A DNA stretch of 64,000 nt, from assembly GCF_020736845.1 (NCBI RefSeq), contig NZ_JAFFQR010000112.1, forward strand, positions 421,903 to 485,902, written 5' to 3'. The position numbers were made by a program, and so were the translations under genes. This DNA is from Paenibacillus farraposensis (GTDB taxonomy: Bacteria; Bacillota; Bacilli; Paenibacillales; Paenibacillaceae). This document shows positions 7,709-15,628 of the stretch, one piece after another (within the stretch, counting starts at the first letter, position 1; every line of letters begins with the position of its first letter). The notes beneath the pieces were generated by a model. It was not told where the DNA came from. It was given only the letters and a program-made list of their open reading frames with translations, and made no database searches.

Positions 7709-8314
7709 TTATGACGGATCGGGGGTTGCCGTTTTTTCGCTGCAAATCGAGTTCCAACAGGCGCGGATCGCCGTCCAAGCCATCTCCTCCGTCAATTGGA
7801 AACGGCCTTGCAGATGTCCCTTGATTAAATAGACGAACGAACCGGTGTGCATCTGCACCAAGGCGGCCGGATTTTCCTTGACGAACAGCCCTCGGTCGAT
7901 CGCCTCTGCGTACAGCTTGTTCATCGGGCCGCACCAACCGCCTGCGTAAGCCTCTTCCTTCGACTCGGGATAAATGTACGGAGAGAAGGAATACTGCTCG
8001 AGGAACCGGAAGCCCTGCGAATACTCCAGGCTCAACCGGACGTAATTGTCCCAAACCCGCTCGAACCGCTGCCGAAAGTCATTCGTATCGTAAAAGCCTT
8101 TCAACACGAACTCGCCGTTGAACCTGACGATCGCCTTGTATAGCTCGTTGATGATGGCTTCCTTACTACCGAAATAATGATAGATATTGCCCGTCGAGAC
8201 GCCTGACTGCTTGGCGATGAGTGCCATCGACGTCGCTTGCAGATCCTTCTCGATCAAGATGCCGAGAGTCGTTTCCAGCACGGCCTGCTGCACTTTGTTG
8301 TAGCCCTCGAACAC
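7709..8314 (-). CDS. TetR/AcrR-family transcriptional regulator
   Basis: A 201-aa repressor with an N-terminal HTH (MALIAKQSGVSTGNIYHYFG at about residues 30-50) and a C-terminal ligand-binding domain rich in aromatic residues. The start is GTG at 8314, because GGGAGG lies six bases upstream; a longer reading from ATG 8344 would run through that ribosome site. The promoter carries GAACGATCATTC, matching the two operators of the adjacent SDR gene. This supports control of itself and of that gene. The inducer is not known. Confidence 0.85.
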   Translation of the reverse strand: MFEGYNKVQQAVLETTLGILIEKDLQATSMALIAKQSGVSTGNIYHYFGSKEAIINELYKAIVRFNGEFVLKGFYDTNDFRQRFERVWDNYVRLSLEYSQGFRFLEQYSFSPYIYPESKEEAYAGGWCGPMNKLYAEAIDRGLFVKENPAALVQMHTGSFVYLIKGHLQGRFQLTEEMAWTAIRACWNSICSEKTATPDPS

Positions 8315-8356
8315 AGATATCCCTCCCAACGCAATTCTTTGCAAAGCAGCTAGATT

Positions 8357-8399
8357 GAACGATCATTCTAATGATAAACACACGCTTCTTTCCCGTCAA
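8357..8399 (-). promoter_or_regulatory. SigA promoter and operator of the TetR gene
   Basis: TTGACG (8399-8394), a 17-nt spacer and TATCAT (8376-8371) on the minus strand. GAACGATCATTC (8357-8368) covers the expected start site. It shares the GAAYG-WW-CATTC pattern with the sites at 7576 and 7615. Confidence 0.65.
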
Positions 8400-8868
8400 G
8401 CGTGACGATTTTAGGACTCGGACGCATAAAAAAAGAAATCCCCCAGCCATTGTCCATGACTTAAGGGACTGTCCCCTACCAATAAGGTTTTCGATTGTTC
8501 TCTTACTGACTTCTCTTTGCTTTGTTATTTTTCTCTATATATTGCCAAGTATAATATGAAGCCCAAGATAAGAGAGAGCAACAAATACAAACTTTCTGGA
8601 TTCCTGAGGCAAATAAATTTAAAGAAGTACTATAAACACCAAAAAAAGAGGAAGGACAATCCAATATTTTCAATTATACTTTTTGAGCATATGTTCGCTA
8701 CCCACCACCATTTAGATGGCTTCCCGATCGATGAGCAATCAGCAGATGGAGTGATGAGCAAGAGAGCAGGCGCGGAGGCAGAACTGACAAAACTTGCGCA
8801 TATTATTAACTTGTCATCAATAACACCAACGGATTCCCCTAATCCTGGCTGATTGTCTGAAACCACAA

Positions 8869-9096
8869 TTGCTGTATAGTATCGTAGATGAAGGGCAAGC
8901 CAGGTCCATGCTCAATGGTGAACTGTCCAAAGAAGAGATTGTGAATTTTCTTTATACTTATATCACGGGAGCTTTGGTCGCCTTGTGCCAATCTGATAAT
9001 CAATACGATATCGTAAATATAGAGGAGGAGTCAGCTGACGTGTATGTAAGGGCCTTCAATGAATACGATTATGTCTATTGCAATGTGAGTATCTGA
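8869..9096 (+). CDS. Unidentified small frame, possibly a gene fragment
   Basis: An open frame of 75 residues (ELSKEEIVNFLYTYITGALV in the middle, acidic C-terminal half) continues upstream without an obvious start codon or ribosome site. It is protein-like in composition. Another protein-like plus-strand frame at about 8690-8850 precedes it in a different phase (LFEHMFATHHHLDGFPIDEQ). The two could be pieces of broken genes. I recognise neither. The rest of 8400-8690 is A+T-rich and shows nothing else. Confidence 0.25.
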   Translation: MLYSIVDEGQARSMLNGELSKEEIVNFLYTYITGALVALCQSDNQYDIVNIEEESADVYVRAFNEYDYVYCNVSI

Positions 9097-9118
9097 TTAC
9101 AATTTTCGTAAGTTGTAA
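9097..9118. promoter_or_regulatory. Palindromic operator before a TetR gene
   Basis: TTACAATTTTCGTAAGTTGTAA has 9-bp arms with one mismatch. Its right arm TTGTAA could serve as the -35 box with TAGAAT 18 nt downstream, in front of the TetR gene at 9167. A weaker version (TTACAAA...TTTGAAA) lies before the NmrA-like gene. Confidence 0.5.
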
Positions 9119-9166
9119 AATTATAATAATCCATGTTAGAATGACCGAAAGAAAGGGGGAGCCGGG

Positions 9167-9754
9167 ATGGCCGAAGAAACGTTGACCAAAGAACGGATTC
9201 TGGACACGGCCGAAAGCGTATTGCGAAAGTTCGGTTTTGCGAAGGCTAATATGTCGGACATCGCCCGCGCTATCGGTGTCAGCCACGCTGCGATTTATCG
9301 GTACTTTGAGAATAAAGCCATGCTGCAACAAGCCGTGGTGGAGCGATGGATGAACGGTGTTTTTGAGCCGTTAGCTCAGTCGATGAAGGAAGCGGGCTCG
9401 CCAGAAACTCGGTTATATCATTGGTTAAGTGCATTGCGAATGTTTAAGCGTGAACGCGCACGTCAGGATCCGGAATTATTCGCCATGTATGCGAGACTAG
9501 TCGCGGATACACCAGGTGCGCTTGAAATCCATATTGAGCACTTACTAGAGCAACTGCAAATACTGATAGAAGACGGAAAGGCAGCGGGCATATTCATTTG
9601 CGACAATCCTAGACAAGCAGCCTTGGGGGTGTTCCTGGCCACTACTCGTTTTCATCACGCCGCCTTTGTTTCAGAGTGGGAGGAACCGGAAGCCGATAGC
9701 AGATTCGAGGCTATATGGCATATGCTGTTACGTGGCCTGTCTGCTAACCGCTGA
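9167..9754 (+). CDS. TetR/AcrR-family transcriptional regulator
   Basis: A 195-aa regulator with a canonical N-terminal HTH: KERILDTAESVLRKFGFAKA followed by MSDIARAIGVSHAAIYRYFE. The C-terminal domain is helical. AAAGGGGGAG precedes the ATG. A palindrome lies over the putative -35 box, implying autoregulation. The next gene on the same strand encodes an NmrA-like NAD(P)-binding protein after a clear terminator, so the two are separate transcripts. The partial resemblance of their upstream palindromes suggests this regulator also controls the NmrA-like gene. Confidence 0.85.
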   Translation: MAEETLTKERILDTAESVLRKFGFAKANMSDIARAIGVSHAAIYRYFENKAMLQQAVVERWMNGVFEPLAQSMKEAGSPETRLYHWLSALRMFKRERARQDPELFAMYARLVADTPGALEIHIEHLLEQLQILIEDGKAAGIFICDNPRQAALGVFLATTRFHHAAFVSEWEEPEADSRFEAIWHMLLRGLSANR

Positions 9755-9812
9755 TGACGAACAGAAAATAATCTGAAAATTAAAATTCGATAACTTGCGA
9801 AGTCCCTTTTAG

Positions 9813-9862
9813 AAGAGGCCTTAAGGTGCTATCCAGAGTAGCATCTTGTGGCCTCTTATTTA
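9813..9862 (+). terminator. Intrinsic terminator after the TetR gene
   Basis: AAGAGGCC pairs with GGCCTCTT, with an inner stem GGTGCTA/TAGCATC, followed by a short A/T-rich stretch. Confidence 0.7.
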
Positions 9863-9886
9863 ATGCCCTCTTGAGCCGATTTCAAG

Positions 9887-9931
9887 TTACAAAATATATT
9901 ATTTGAAACATGAAACTCGATATGATAAAAT
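9887..9931 (+). promoter_or_regulatory. Promoter and putative operator of the NmrA-like gene
   Basis: TTGAAA (9903-9908), 17 nt, TAAAAT (9926-9931). The imperfect palindrome TTACAAA...TTTGAAA (9887-9908) overlaps the -35 box and resembles the operator at 9097-9118. Confidence 0.5.
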
Positions 9932-9962
9932 GTATCCAGATTAATTGAGGAGGTTAGATGAC

Positions 9963-10844
9963 ATGTATACGGTTATGGGTGTAACAGGACAAGTTGGCGG
10001 AGCGACTGCAAGGCACCTGCTAAAAGAAGAGTTACCGGTTAAAGTGGTCTTGCGAGACGAACGAAAGGCACAAGAATGGATCAACTTGGGAGCGAAGATT
10101 GCCATTGCAGACTATCGCGATACAGCAGCGCTCCAAACGGCATTTGCCGACGCAGAAGCGGTATTCGTAATGATTCCGCCCAGTTTTTATCCCGACGAGG
10201 AATTTTCAGATACATGCGCATATGTTGAGGCAATACGTCTGGCTTTGTCTGCCGCGCAGCCATCGCGCTTTGTTGCTTTGTCATCCATTGGAGCTCAACA
10301 TACAGAAGGAACAGGCATTATTCATTCGCTTCATATATTAGAGGAACAGCTTAAACGTGTAGCGATTCCATCGGCATTTTTGCGCGCCGCCTGGTTTATG
10401 GAAAACGCTGCTTGGGATATTGGTCCAGCGCGTGAGCAGGGACGAATCCAATCGTTCCTTACTCCGCTCAATCGTCTGATTCCGATGATTTCGACAAATG
10501 ATATCGGAGCAATCGCCGCGGCGACGCTTCAGCAGGTGTGGGAGGGAATTCGTTATCTGGAATTGCAAGGACCGCAACCTTATTCTCCGAATGATATTGC
10601 CTCTGTGTTGACCAAACTGCTTGATCGTCGGGTAGAGATAGAGGTTGTTCCCCGATCCGAATGGGCTGAGATTTTTATTGGTCAGGGGGGCATCGCAGCG
10701 AATGTACAGGGACGGCTTGAAATGCTTGACGGATTTAATTCAGGCTGGATCGATTTCAAGCGCAAAGGAACTGAAATTGTTACAGGCCAGGTATCCCTGG
10801 AAGAGGCGCTCAAATCTACTTTTAAATTGGATAAAATACAATAA
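9963..10844 (+). CDS. NmrA-like NAD(P)-binding protein
   Basis: A 293-aa atypical short-chain dehydrogenase of the NmrA/HSCARG type. The N-terminal VMGVTGQVGGATARHLL is the GxxGxxG dinucleotide-binding turn, and VVLRDERKAQEW follows as the second strand with its charged end. Such proteins are redox sensors or quinone/sugar-epimerase-like reductases; there is no classical YxxxK catalytic motif here. The ATG at 9963 is chosen because GAGGAGG lies nine bases upstream. It is monocistronic, followed by a terminator, and probably under the neighbouring TetR. Confidence 0.8.
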   Translation: MYTVMGVTGQVGGATARHLLKEELPVKVVLRDERKAQEWINLGAKIAIADYRDTAALQTAFADAEAVFVMIPPSFYPDEEFSDTCAYVEAIRLALSAAQPSRFVALSSIGAQHTEGTGIIHSLHILEEQLKRVAIPSAFLRAAWFMENAAWDIGPAREQGRIQSFLTPLNRLIPMISTNDIGAIAAATLQQVWEGIRYLELQGPQPYSPNDIASVLTKLLDRRVEIEVVPRSEWAEIFIGQGGIAANVQGRLEMLDGFNSGWIDFKRKGTEIVTGQVSLEEALKSTFKLDKIQ

Positions 10845-10847
10845 ATC

Positions 10848-10887
10848 ATCACCTGGAAGCCGTTTATTTAACGCGCTTCCGGGTGAT
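10848..10887 (+). terminator. Intrinsic terminator of the NmrA-like gene
   Basis: ATCACC-TGGAAGC pairs with GCTTCC-GGGTGAT in a 40-nt hairpin directly after the stop codon. The T tract is weak. Confidence 0.6.
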
Positions 10888-11008
10888 TGTTGAAAAGCTA
10901 AGAGTTGCAGAAGTAACCTTGTTCGCAATAACTACTATATGAACGATATCTTTTTGAGGCAGAAGGCCACCCCTATCGGTTCTTCTGTACTACCCACCTG
11001 CATATGGA

Positions 11009-11040
11009 ACGAAGGAAACCTACGAATAGGTTTCCTTCGT
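11009..11040 (-). terminator. Perfect hairpin after the SDR operon
   Basis: ACGAAGGAAACCTA pairs perfectly with TAGGTTTCCTTCGT around a 4-base loop, 24 nt beyond the stop of the SDR gene at 11064. The T-run is poor on either strand, so it may act as a transcript-end stabiliser as much as a terminator. Confidence 0.6.
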
Positions 11041-11063
11041 ATTGGATGGCAGACAACATATAC

Positions 11064-11888
11064 TTACGCCCCGTCAATGGCGGTATCCAGCGCCAGCGCT
11101 TCCCAGGCTACTGCTTCGTCGATTCTGCCTTGGAAGTTTTGCCGGGTGCCGTAGGTCGCGTCGGCACCTATTGGGAAGTGAACGGGAGGCTCGGAACTCT
11201 CCGACATCGCAATGATCGCCTTAACCCCTTTGGCAGGATCTCCGGGCGTCCAAACCATTTCGCTTTTTTCCATCGATTCGTATACAATGTCGTATTCGGG
11301 CATTCTGTCGGCGAGTACCATCAAACTGCCGGTGAAGTCCGTAGCGAATTGGCTTGGTTCGACGGCGGTAGTTTTGATTCCGAACGGCTGAAGCTCGCGG
11401 GACATGGTCTCAGAGATGCCTTCGACCGCGAACTTCGTCGCCGAGTAGTATCCGACCATCGGTACGCCCATCGTTCCAAGGAAGGACGACATGTTGATAT
11501 AGTGACCGGAGCGTTGACGCCGGAATATGGGGAGCGTAGCGCGAACCACATGGAGCAAGCCGAACACATTGACTTCGAATTGATGCCGTATTTGCTCGTC
11601 CGATGCTTCCTCCAGCATGGCACTTAGCGCGTAGCCAGCATTGTTCACGACGATATCAATCGTGCCGAACGCTTCAACCGCTTCCTTCATCGCTTGTTCA
11701 ACTTGCGCTTTGTCCGTCACATCCAGAGCGACCAGATGCACTTGTTCGGGAGCTTTGCTTTTCAAATCAGCCAGCGCTTGCGGGTTTCGCGCCGTGGCGA
11801 CCACCTTATCCCCTTTTTCGATCAACTGTTCAACAAAATGTCTTCCGAAGCCCTTGGAACTTCCTGTAATAAACCATACCTTACTCAT
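11064..11888 (-). CDS. SDR-family oxidoreductase
   Basis: A 274-aa short-chain dehydrogenase. TGSSKGFG near residue 9 is the cofactor loop, VVNNAGYAL is near 80-90 and YYSATKFAVEG is the catalytic Tyr-Lys block with MSSF before it. The length and C-terminal extension resemble the larger oxidoreductases often annotated as retinol-dehydrogenase-like SDRs. AAGGAGGAC precedes the ATG. It begins 62 nt after the SDR gene at 11951-12694 on the same strand without a terminator between them, so the two form an operon driven from the palindromic intergenic region at 12.75 kb. Confidence 0.88.
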   Translation of the reverse strand: MSKVWFITGSSKGFGRHFVEQLIEKGDKVVATARNPQALADLKSKAPEQVHLVALDVTDKAQVEQAMKEAVEAFGTIDIVVNNAGYALSAMLEEASDEQIRHQFEVNVFGLLHVVRATLPIFRRQRSGHYINMSSFLGTMGVPMVGYYSATKFAVEGISETMSRELQPFGIKTTAVEPSQFATDFTGSLMVLADRMPEYDIVYESMEKSEMVWTPGDPAKGVKAIIAMSESSEPPVHFPIGADATYGTRQNFQGRIDEAVAWEALALDTAIDGA

Positions 11889-11950
11889 CTTAAATGTCCT
11901 CCTTAGGGATGAAGTGATGCAATTCGAATCGGATGTAGATGTATCTATGC

Positions 11951-12694
11951 TTACGAAGACTGAATCGTCGGACGGATAATCATTTCGTTGATTGAAGTGT
12001 CGTCCGGCTCGTTGATCGCGTACGCAATCGCATGAGCGATTCGGTCCGGAGAAATGCTAAGGCTGCGAATCCAATCGGACATACCGATGACTTCGGGACT
12101 GGTGACGCTATTCAGCAATTCGGTCTTCACGACACCGGGGGAAATATTGGTGGAGCGGATGCCGAACTCGGGGGATTCCTCCTGCCGCAATCCTTCCGAA
12201 ATTGCTCTTACCGCAAACTTCGTAGCGCTATATACGGCTGTGGTGGGGACGATGATATGGCCGGATATGGAAGAAACATTTATAACATGTCCCGATTTCT
12301 GGGCCTTCATGATGGGCAAGACGGCGGCGATGGCATAGAGCACGCCTTTGACGTTAACGTCGATCATGCGGTCCCACTCATCGACCTTCAATTCGTTCAG
12401 ACGAGAATTCGGCATAATGCCGGCATTGTTCACCAATACGTCAATTCGCCCATAGGTTTCCATAGCCAATTGAGCGAGATTCCGCATATCCTCACGTGAG
12501 GTCACGTCGGCTTTTTGAAAAACGGCCTCCCCGCCTGCACCTCTGATTTCATCCGTCAAAAGCCGCAGCTTATCCTCTCTCCGAGCCGCCAATACAACCT
12601 TGGCTCCGGATGTCGCCAGCAGCTTCACCGTTGCTTCTCCAATTCCGCTCGAAGCTCCCGTAATGATGATTACCTTCGATTGAAGATTTTTCAT
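11951..12694 (-). CDS. SDR-family oxidoreductase
   Basis: A 247-aa classical SDR of the clan that includes YdfG-like serine/3-hydroxy acid dehydrogenases. It has TGASSGIG near residue 13, NNAGIMP near 88 and YSATKFAVRAISEGLRQE as the active-site helix. The ATG at 12694 is preferred over the GTG at 12700, because AAGGGTG sits seven bases before the ATG and almost touches the GTG. It is divergent from a TetR-family gene, with a 13-bp-arm palindrome between them. It is the first gene of a two-SDR operon. Confidence 0.88.
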   Translation of the reverse strand: MKNLQSKVIIITGASSGIGEATVKLLATSGAKVVLAARREDKLRLLTDEIRGAGGEAVFQKADVTSREDMRNLAQLAMETYGRIDVLVNNAGIMPNSRLNELKVDEWDRMIDVNVKGVLYAIAAVLPIMKAQKSGHVINVSSISGHIIVPTTAVYSATKFAVRAISEGLRQEESPEFGIRSTNISPGVVKTELLNSVTSPEVIGMSDWIRSLSISPDRIAHAIAYAINEPDDTSINEMIIRPTIQSS

Positions 12695-12740
12695 GTACAC
12701 TCACCCTTCTATATCAATTTATTCAATAATAATCAACTTG

Positions 12741-12787
12741 ATAATTAATCAACATGTGTTGATTAATTATCGTATATTCATTATTAT
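12741..12787. promoter_or_regulatory. Divergent promoter region with long palindromic operator
   Basis: ATAATTAATCAAC (12741-12753) and GTTGATTAATTAT (12758-12770) are perfect inverted arms around 4 bases. The right arm contains TTGATT (12759-12764), followed after 17 nt by TATTAT (12782-12787): a promoter toward the TetR gene. The left side holds a similar minus-strand promoter toward the SDR operon. Confidence 0.75.
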
Positions 12788-12886
12788 ATGGGGCAGAGGG
12801 TAGAATTCAATGGTTAATCTCATAGGTATTATCGTATAAACGACATCTAATCCAAAGTGTCGATTATCTTGGGGAGGGCATCGAAG

Positions 12887-13489
12887 ATGGTGGACAAGGT
12901 AAAAGTAGATCGAAGAGTAATAAAAACAAAAAAGGCAATTCACCAGGCTTTCTTAACACTTTTCTATACGAAGAATATAGAAAGCATCACGATCAATGAT
13001 ATCGCAGACTTGGCGAACGTGAACCGAGGCACCGTATATTTGCATTACAGCGACAAATACGACTTGCTCGATCATTTGATAGCGGAACATATCCAAAACA
13101 TGATTGGCTTTTGCAATCCAGACAGTGGCGCGCGGATGCGTGACGAGTTAACCCCGCTTTTCGAATATTTAAAAGCAAACATAGCCTTTTTTACGGCTAT
13201 GTTTGCTACGCATAAGGCAGCTGTATTTCGAAAGCATTTGACAAAAGTCATTTCTGTTAATATGAAAAACAAGTTGGATCGGAATCTGGGAACGAAGACG
13301 GAGATCTCCAACGAGCTGAGTGCTCAATTTATGACCTCCGCTTTCATCGGAATGATCGAATGGTGGGTGGAGCAAGGCATGCCGCACTCGTCTGAGTTCA
13401 TGGCCATTCAGTTAGAGAAGTTATTTGAAAAAAACGAGAAAATTCTTCCCGGTGTCTTAGGGCCTGCACGCAAACTGTACAACTCGTAA
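12887..13489 (+). CDS. TetR-family regulator whose C-terminus is supplied by an IS
   Basis: A 200-aa regulator of the group with a TetR_C_7-like effector domain. The HTH is TINDIADLANVNRGTVYLHY, and the C-terminal part has MTSAFIGMIEWWVEQGMPHS. GGGGAGGG lies eight bases before the ATG at 12887; an in-frame upstream ATG lacks such a site. The left end of IS copy 3 starts at about 13457, so the last residues (LGPARKLYNS) and the stop codon are encoded by the IS inverted repeat. The natural C-terminus is lost. DNA binding should be unaffected; effector response could differ. It probably represses itself and the divergent SDR operon. Confidence 0.82.
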   Translation: MVDKVKVDRRVIKTKKAIHQAFLTLFYTKNIESITINDIADLANVNRGTVYLHYSDKYDLLDHLIAEHIQNMIGFCNPDSGARMRDELTPLFEYLKANIAFFTAMFATHKAAVFRKHLTKVISVNMKNKLDRNLGTKTEISNELSAQFMTSAFIGMIEWWVEQGMPHSSEFMAIQLEKLFEKNEKILPGVLGPARKLYNS

Positions 13490-14294
13490 GAATCTGGTAG
13501 AATAAGGAACAGGAGACGAAGATACGAGTTAACGGATGAAGAATGGAATATACTTGAACCGCTGTTGCCCCCAGCCCGGAAAAAACAAGGAGGACGTCCG
13601 CCTAAGGATCGGCGTCAGATGCTGAATGCTGTGCTTTGGGGGGCTCGAACCGGAGCAACCTGGCGCGATTTGCCGAGTCACTATGGTCCATGGTCTTCCG
13701 CCTACAGTTTTTTCTGGCGGATGCAAAAAGCAGGCATTGGGGATGACGTTCTGAAGCATGTCGCCCTTGAACCGGATGGGGAGCAAGTCATGGTCGATGC
13801 CACTATCGTCCGCGTCCATCAACATGGAGCGGGCGCAAAAGGGGGCAGGAGCGGCAATCCATCGGACGCTCACGGGGAGGATTAACCAACAAAATTCATG
13901 CGGGTGGTGGACGCGCTCGGCTACCCACTGCGTTTCGAATTGATGCCGGGACAAGACCACGATTCGATCACCGGCTATCGACTTCTTCGTGAATTGGACT
14001 TCTGCCCGGGCGAAGTGTTAGCGGATCGCGCTTACGATACCAATGCTATGTGGAGCTTTTACAAAGCCGAGCTATTACTCCGGTGATCCCATGCAAACGC
14101 AATCGGCGGGTAAAGCGTTCGCTAGATTCGGAGACGTATAAAGAGCGACACTTAATTGAATGCTTTTTCAACAAAGTAAAAAACTATCGGCGCCTGGCCA
14201 CCCGCTATGAAAAAACAGCAAACATGTTCACGGCTTTTTTGGTGCTGCTTTCCATTCGTTTATGGATCAAAATTGGTTTGCGTACAGGCCCTAG
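13457..14294 (+). mobile_element. IS5-type (IS427-like) element, copy 3, with frameshifted transposase
   Basis: Ends CTTAGGGCCTGCACGCAAAC and GTTTGCGTACAGGCCCTAG form inverted repeats of an 838-bp element. The first transposase frame (13520-13885: RYELTDEEWNILEPLLPP, then VMVDATIVRVHQHGAGAKGG) has no visible ATG start. The second part carries at least two frameshifts, one at an extra G near 13905 and one near 14065, before YKERHLIECFFNKVKNYRRL and ATRYEK. These families normally join two frames by programmed frameshifting, but the extra breaks make this copy inactive. It is the most complete of the three copies. Confidence 0.85.
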
Positions 14295-14370
14295 TTTCCT
14301 TGTCAGACTTCAAACAAATTTTATCATGGCACTTCTCTTTGTGTTCACCCAAATTCAGCTATCTTTATCA

Positions 14371-14400
14371 ATGTGTTCTTGTTGCTAGAGAAGAACACAT
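14371..14400. repeat. 10-bp-arm perfect inverted repeat
   Basis: ATGTGTTCTT and AAGAACACAT flank a 10-base loop, 58 nt beyond the stop of the secreted-peptide gene. No T tract follows, so it may be a transcript-end hairpin or a binding site. Confidence 0.5.
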
Positions 14401-14458
14401 ATTTACCACACGTTTCTTTAAAAACCCTCTACCAATGGAAGAGCTTCAAGTTAGCAAC

Positions 14459-14593
14459 TTAATGGTTCATTCCGTGATTGTTGGGATGGATACCACCTGA
14501 CCCACTAAGAGTGACTATACCACCCAAGTTAGCTCCACCCAAACTACCGAGCAGAAACAATGCTACCGCCAGCGTACAGAATACCTTTTTCAT
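14459..14593 (-). CDS. Secreted signalling-peptide precursor (AloP/Phr-like)
   Basis: A 44-aa protein with an export-type N-terminus: MKKVFCTLAVALFLLGSLGG has positive residues, a hydrophobic core and small residues. A short polar C-terminus follows (SGSGGIHPNNHGMNH), from which a mature peptide could be cut. GGGGAGGG lies nine bases before the ATG. The gene overlaps the last 50 nt of the TPR receptor gene in another frame, the usual layout of Rap-Phr and AloR-AloP pairs. The product should be exported, processed outside, re-imported and bound by the receptor; this is inferred from layout and composition. Confidence 0.7.
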   Translation of the reverse strand: MKKVFCTLAVALFLLGSLGGANLGGIVTLSGSGGIHPNNHGMNH

Positions 14594-15422
14594 CTTTAAG
14601 TACCCTCCCCAAAATATTTTTGTTCAATCCATCATACTTTTCTTGTTGCTCTTTGGTAGCATGAATCCTAAAAGAAATAAATAATGCATTGAGTTTTTTA
14701 AATCCTGTATTATCTCTTAATTTATCGCTCATTCGCAATCCTTTTATGGTTATATTTAATGCATGATGAATGTTTCCATTTTTGAAAAAGTATAAAGCCA
14801 TATAGTAAAGGTGGTCTATATAATATCGTTTGTTAACATCTGTTTCGTATTCCCCATCTAATGCATCCAAATCAGATTTGAATTCTTCCAGGACCCAATC
14901 AATGTTATAGTTATGAACTAATGCTGATTCTAGTATCGTAATTATCCCCGGTAATAATTCTTCGACTTCACTTTGATGTATAAACTGTACGTATTCAGAG
15001 AGTGTGTCCGTCTTTCCTTCCAGTAAGTCAAGGACGTATGTATTTGCTCGTGCAAGCATCTTGTAGTAAGCGACTTCTTCTTGTCCTTTTTTGTCTAATC
15101 CGTATATCCAGCCTAATTCTGCATATCTTTTGATACAATTTCTAGCTGCCGCATAATCGCCCATCTTCTGTAATGCAATACCCTTGGCTGTCATAGAAAA
15201 ACCGAAGTAGTAAGCAATGGTTCGTTTTAGGTTAGTTTTGATGTTTGACTGTCCTTTTGCTTGTCTAAGCTGGCCTTCTTCATATAGTTTTTGTATTGAT
15301 GAATATAGTCTATCTGCAACATGAATCATGGTATCCCATTCTTCGATAGAATACGCTGCTCTCAGCATGTCGGCCAGGGAATCTACATTGTTTATAGATT
15401 CTAAAATCGACTTATCAAACAT
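14544..15422 (-). CDS. TPR peptide receptor without an HTH domain (AloR/Rap-like)
   Basis: A 292-aa helical-repeat protein. Its first part (DMLRAAYSIEEWDTM) aligns with the AloR segment KDLANTYRSLRKWDKV. YAELGWIYGLDKKGQEE and ARANTYVLDLLEGKTDTLSE align with AloR YTDLSWVTDTDEETLEW and VNTYVNKLLSGDKSVLPN. It therefore corresponds to roughly the C-terminal two thirds of the AloR protein encoded at 17478-18851 and lacks the N-terminal HTH and first TPRs. The ATG at 15422 follows AAGGAGG ideally; the longer upstream frame is not needed. It overlaps a secreted-peptide gene. Without a DNA-binding domain it may act, like Rap proteins, on a protein target. It could instead be a truncated AloR that kept its peptide. 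Confidence 0.72.
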   Translation of the reverse strand: MFDKSILESINNVDSLADMLRAAYSIEEWDTMIHVADRLYSSIQKLYEEGQLRQAKGQSNIKTNLKRTIAYYFGFSMTAKGIALQKMGDYAAARNCIKRYAELGWIYGLDKKGQEEVAYYKMLARANTYVLDLLEGKTDTLSEYVQFIHQSEVEELLPGIITILESALVHNYNIDWVLEEFKSDLDALDGEYETDVNKRYYIDHLYYMALYFFKNGNIHHALNITIKGLRMSDKLRDNTGFKKLNALFISFRIHATKEQQEKYDGLNKNILGRVLKDEKGILYAGGSIVSAR

Positions 15423-15539
15423 AACTTCCTCCTTAGTTACATTTATACCCAATAATACGATATAATTATACAATGGTCAATTACTTATATAAGCATACCT
15501 CTCTTATTATTTCGATATATTTGTATCTATGTGATAAAA

Positions 15540-15583
15540 CAAAAATTCAGTCACCGTTTAACACGGGGGGGGGGGCAACTAGA
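15540..15583 (-). repeat. Hairpin terminator, copy B, with an 11-G run
   Basis: Minus-strand arms CTAGTTGCC and GGTGACTGA match those of the hairpin at 898-936, and a T-rich tract follows. The loop contains 11 consecutive G on the plus strand (15565-15575). It lies about 45 nt beyond the stop of the remnant gene at 15629, the same relative position as copy A behind the HEPN gene. Confidence 0.65.
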
Positions 15584-15628
15584 TGGTATGATAAAATTGT
15601 TGTTTTAATGGGTAAGTTAGTAGATAGT

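Noticed and set aside
11004..11627. Plus-strand frame of about 200 codons
   Set aside because: It is antisense to an intact SDR gene with a ribosome site and family motifs, and its translation has no coherent features.
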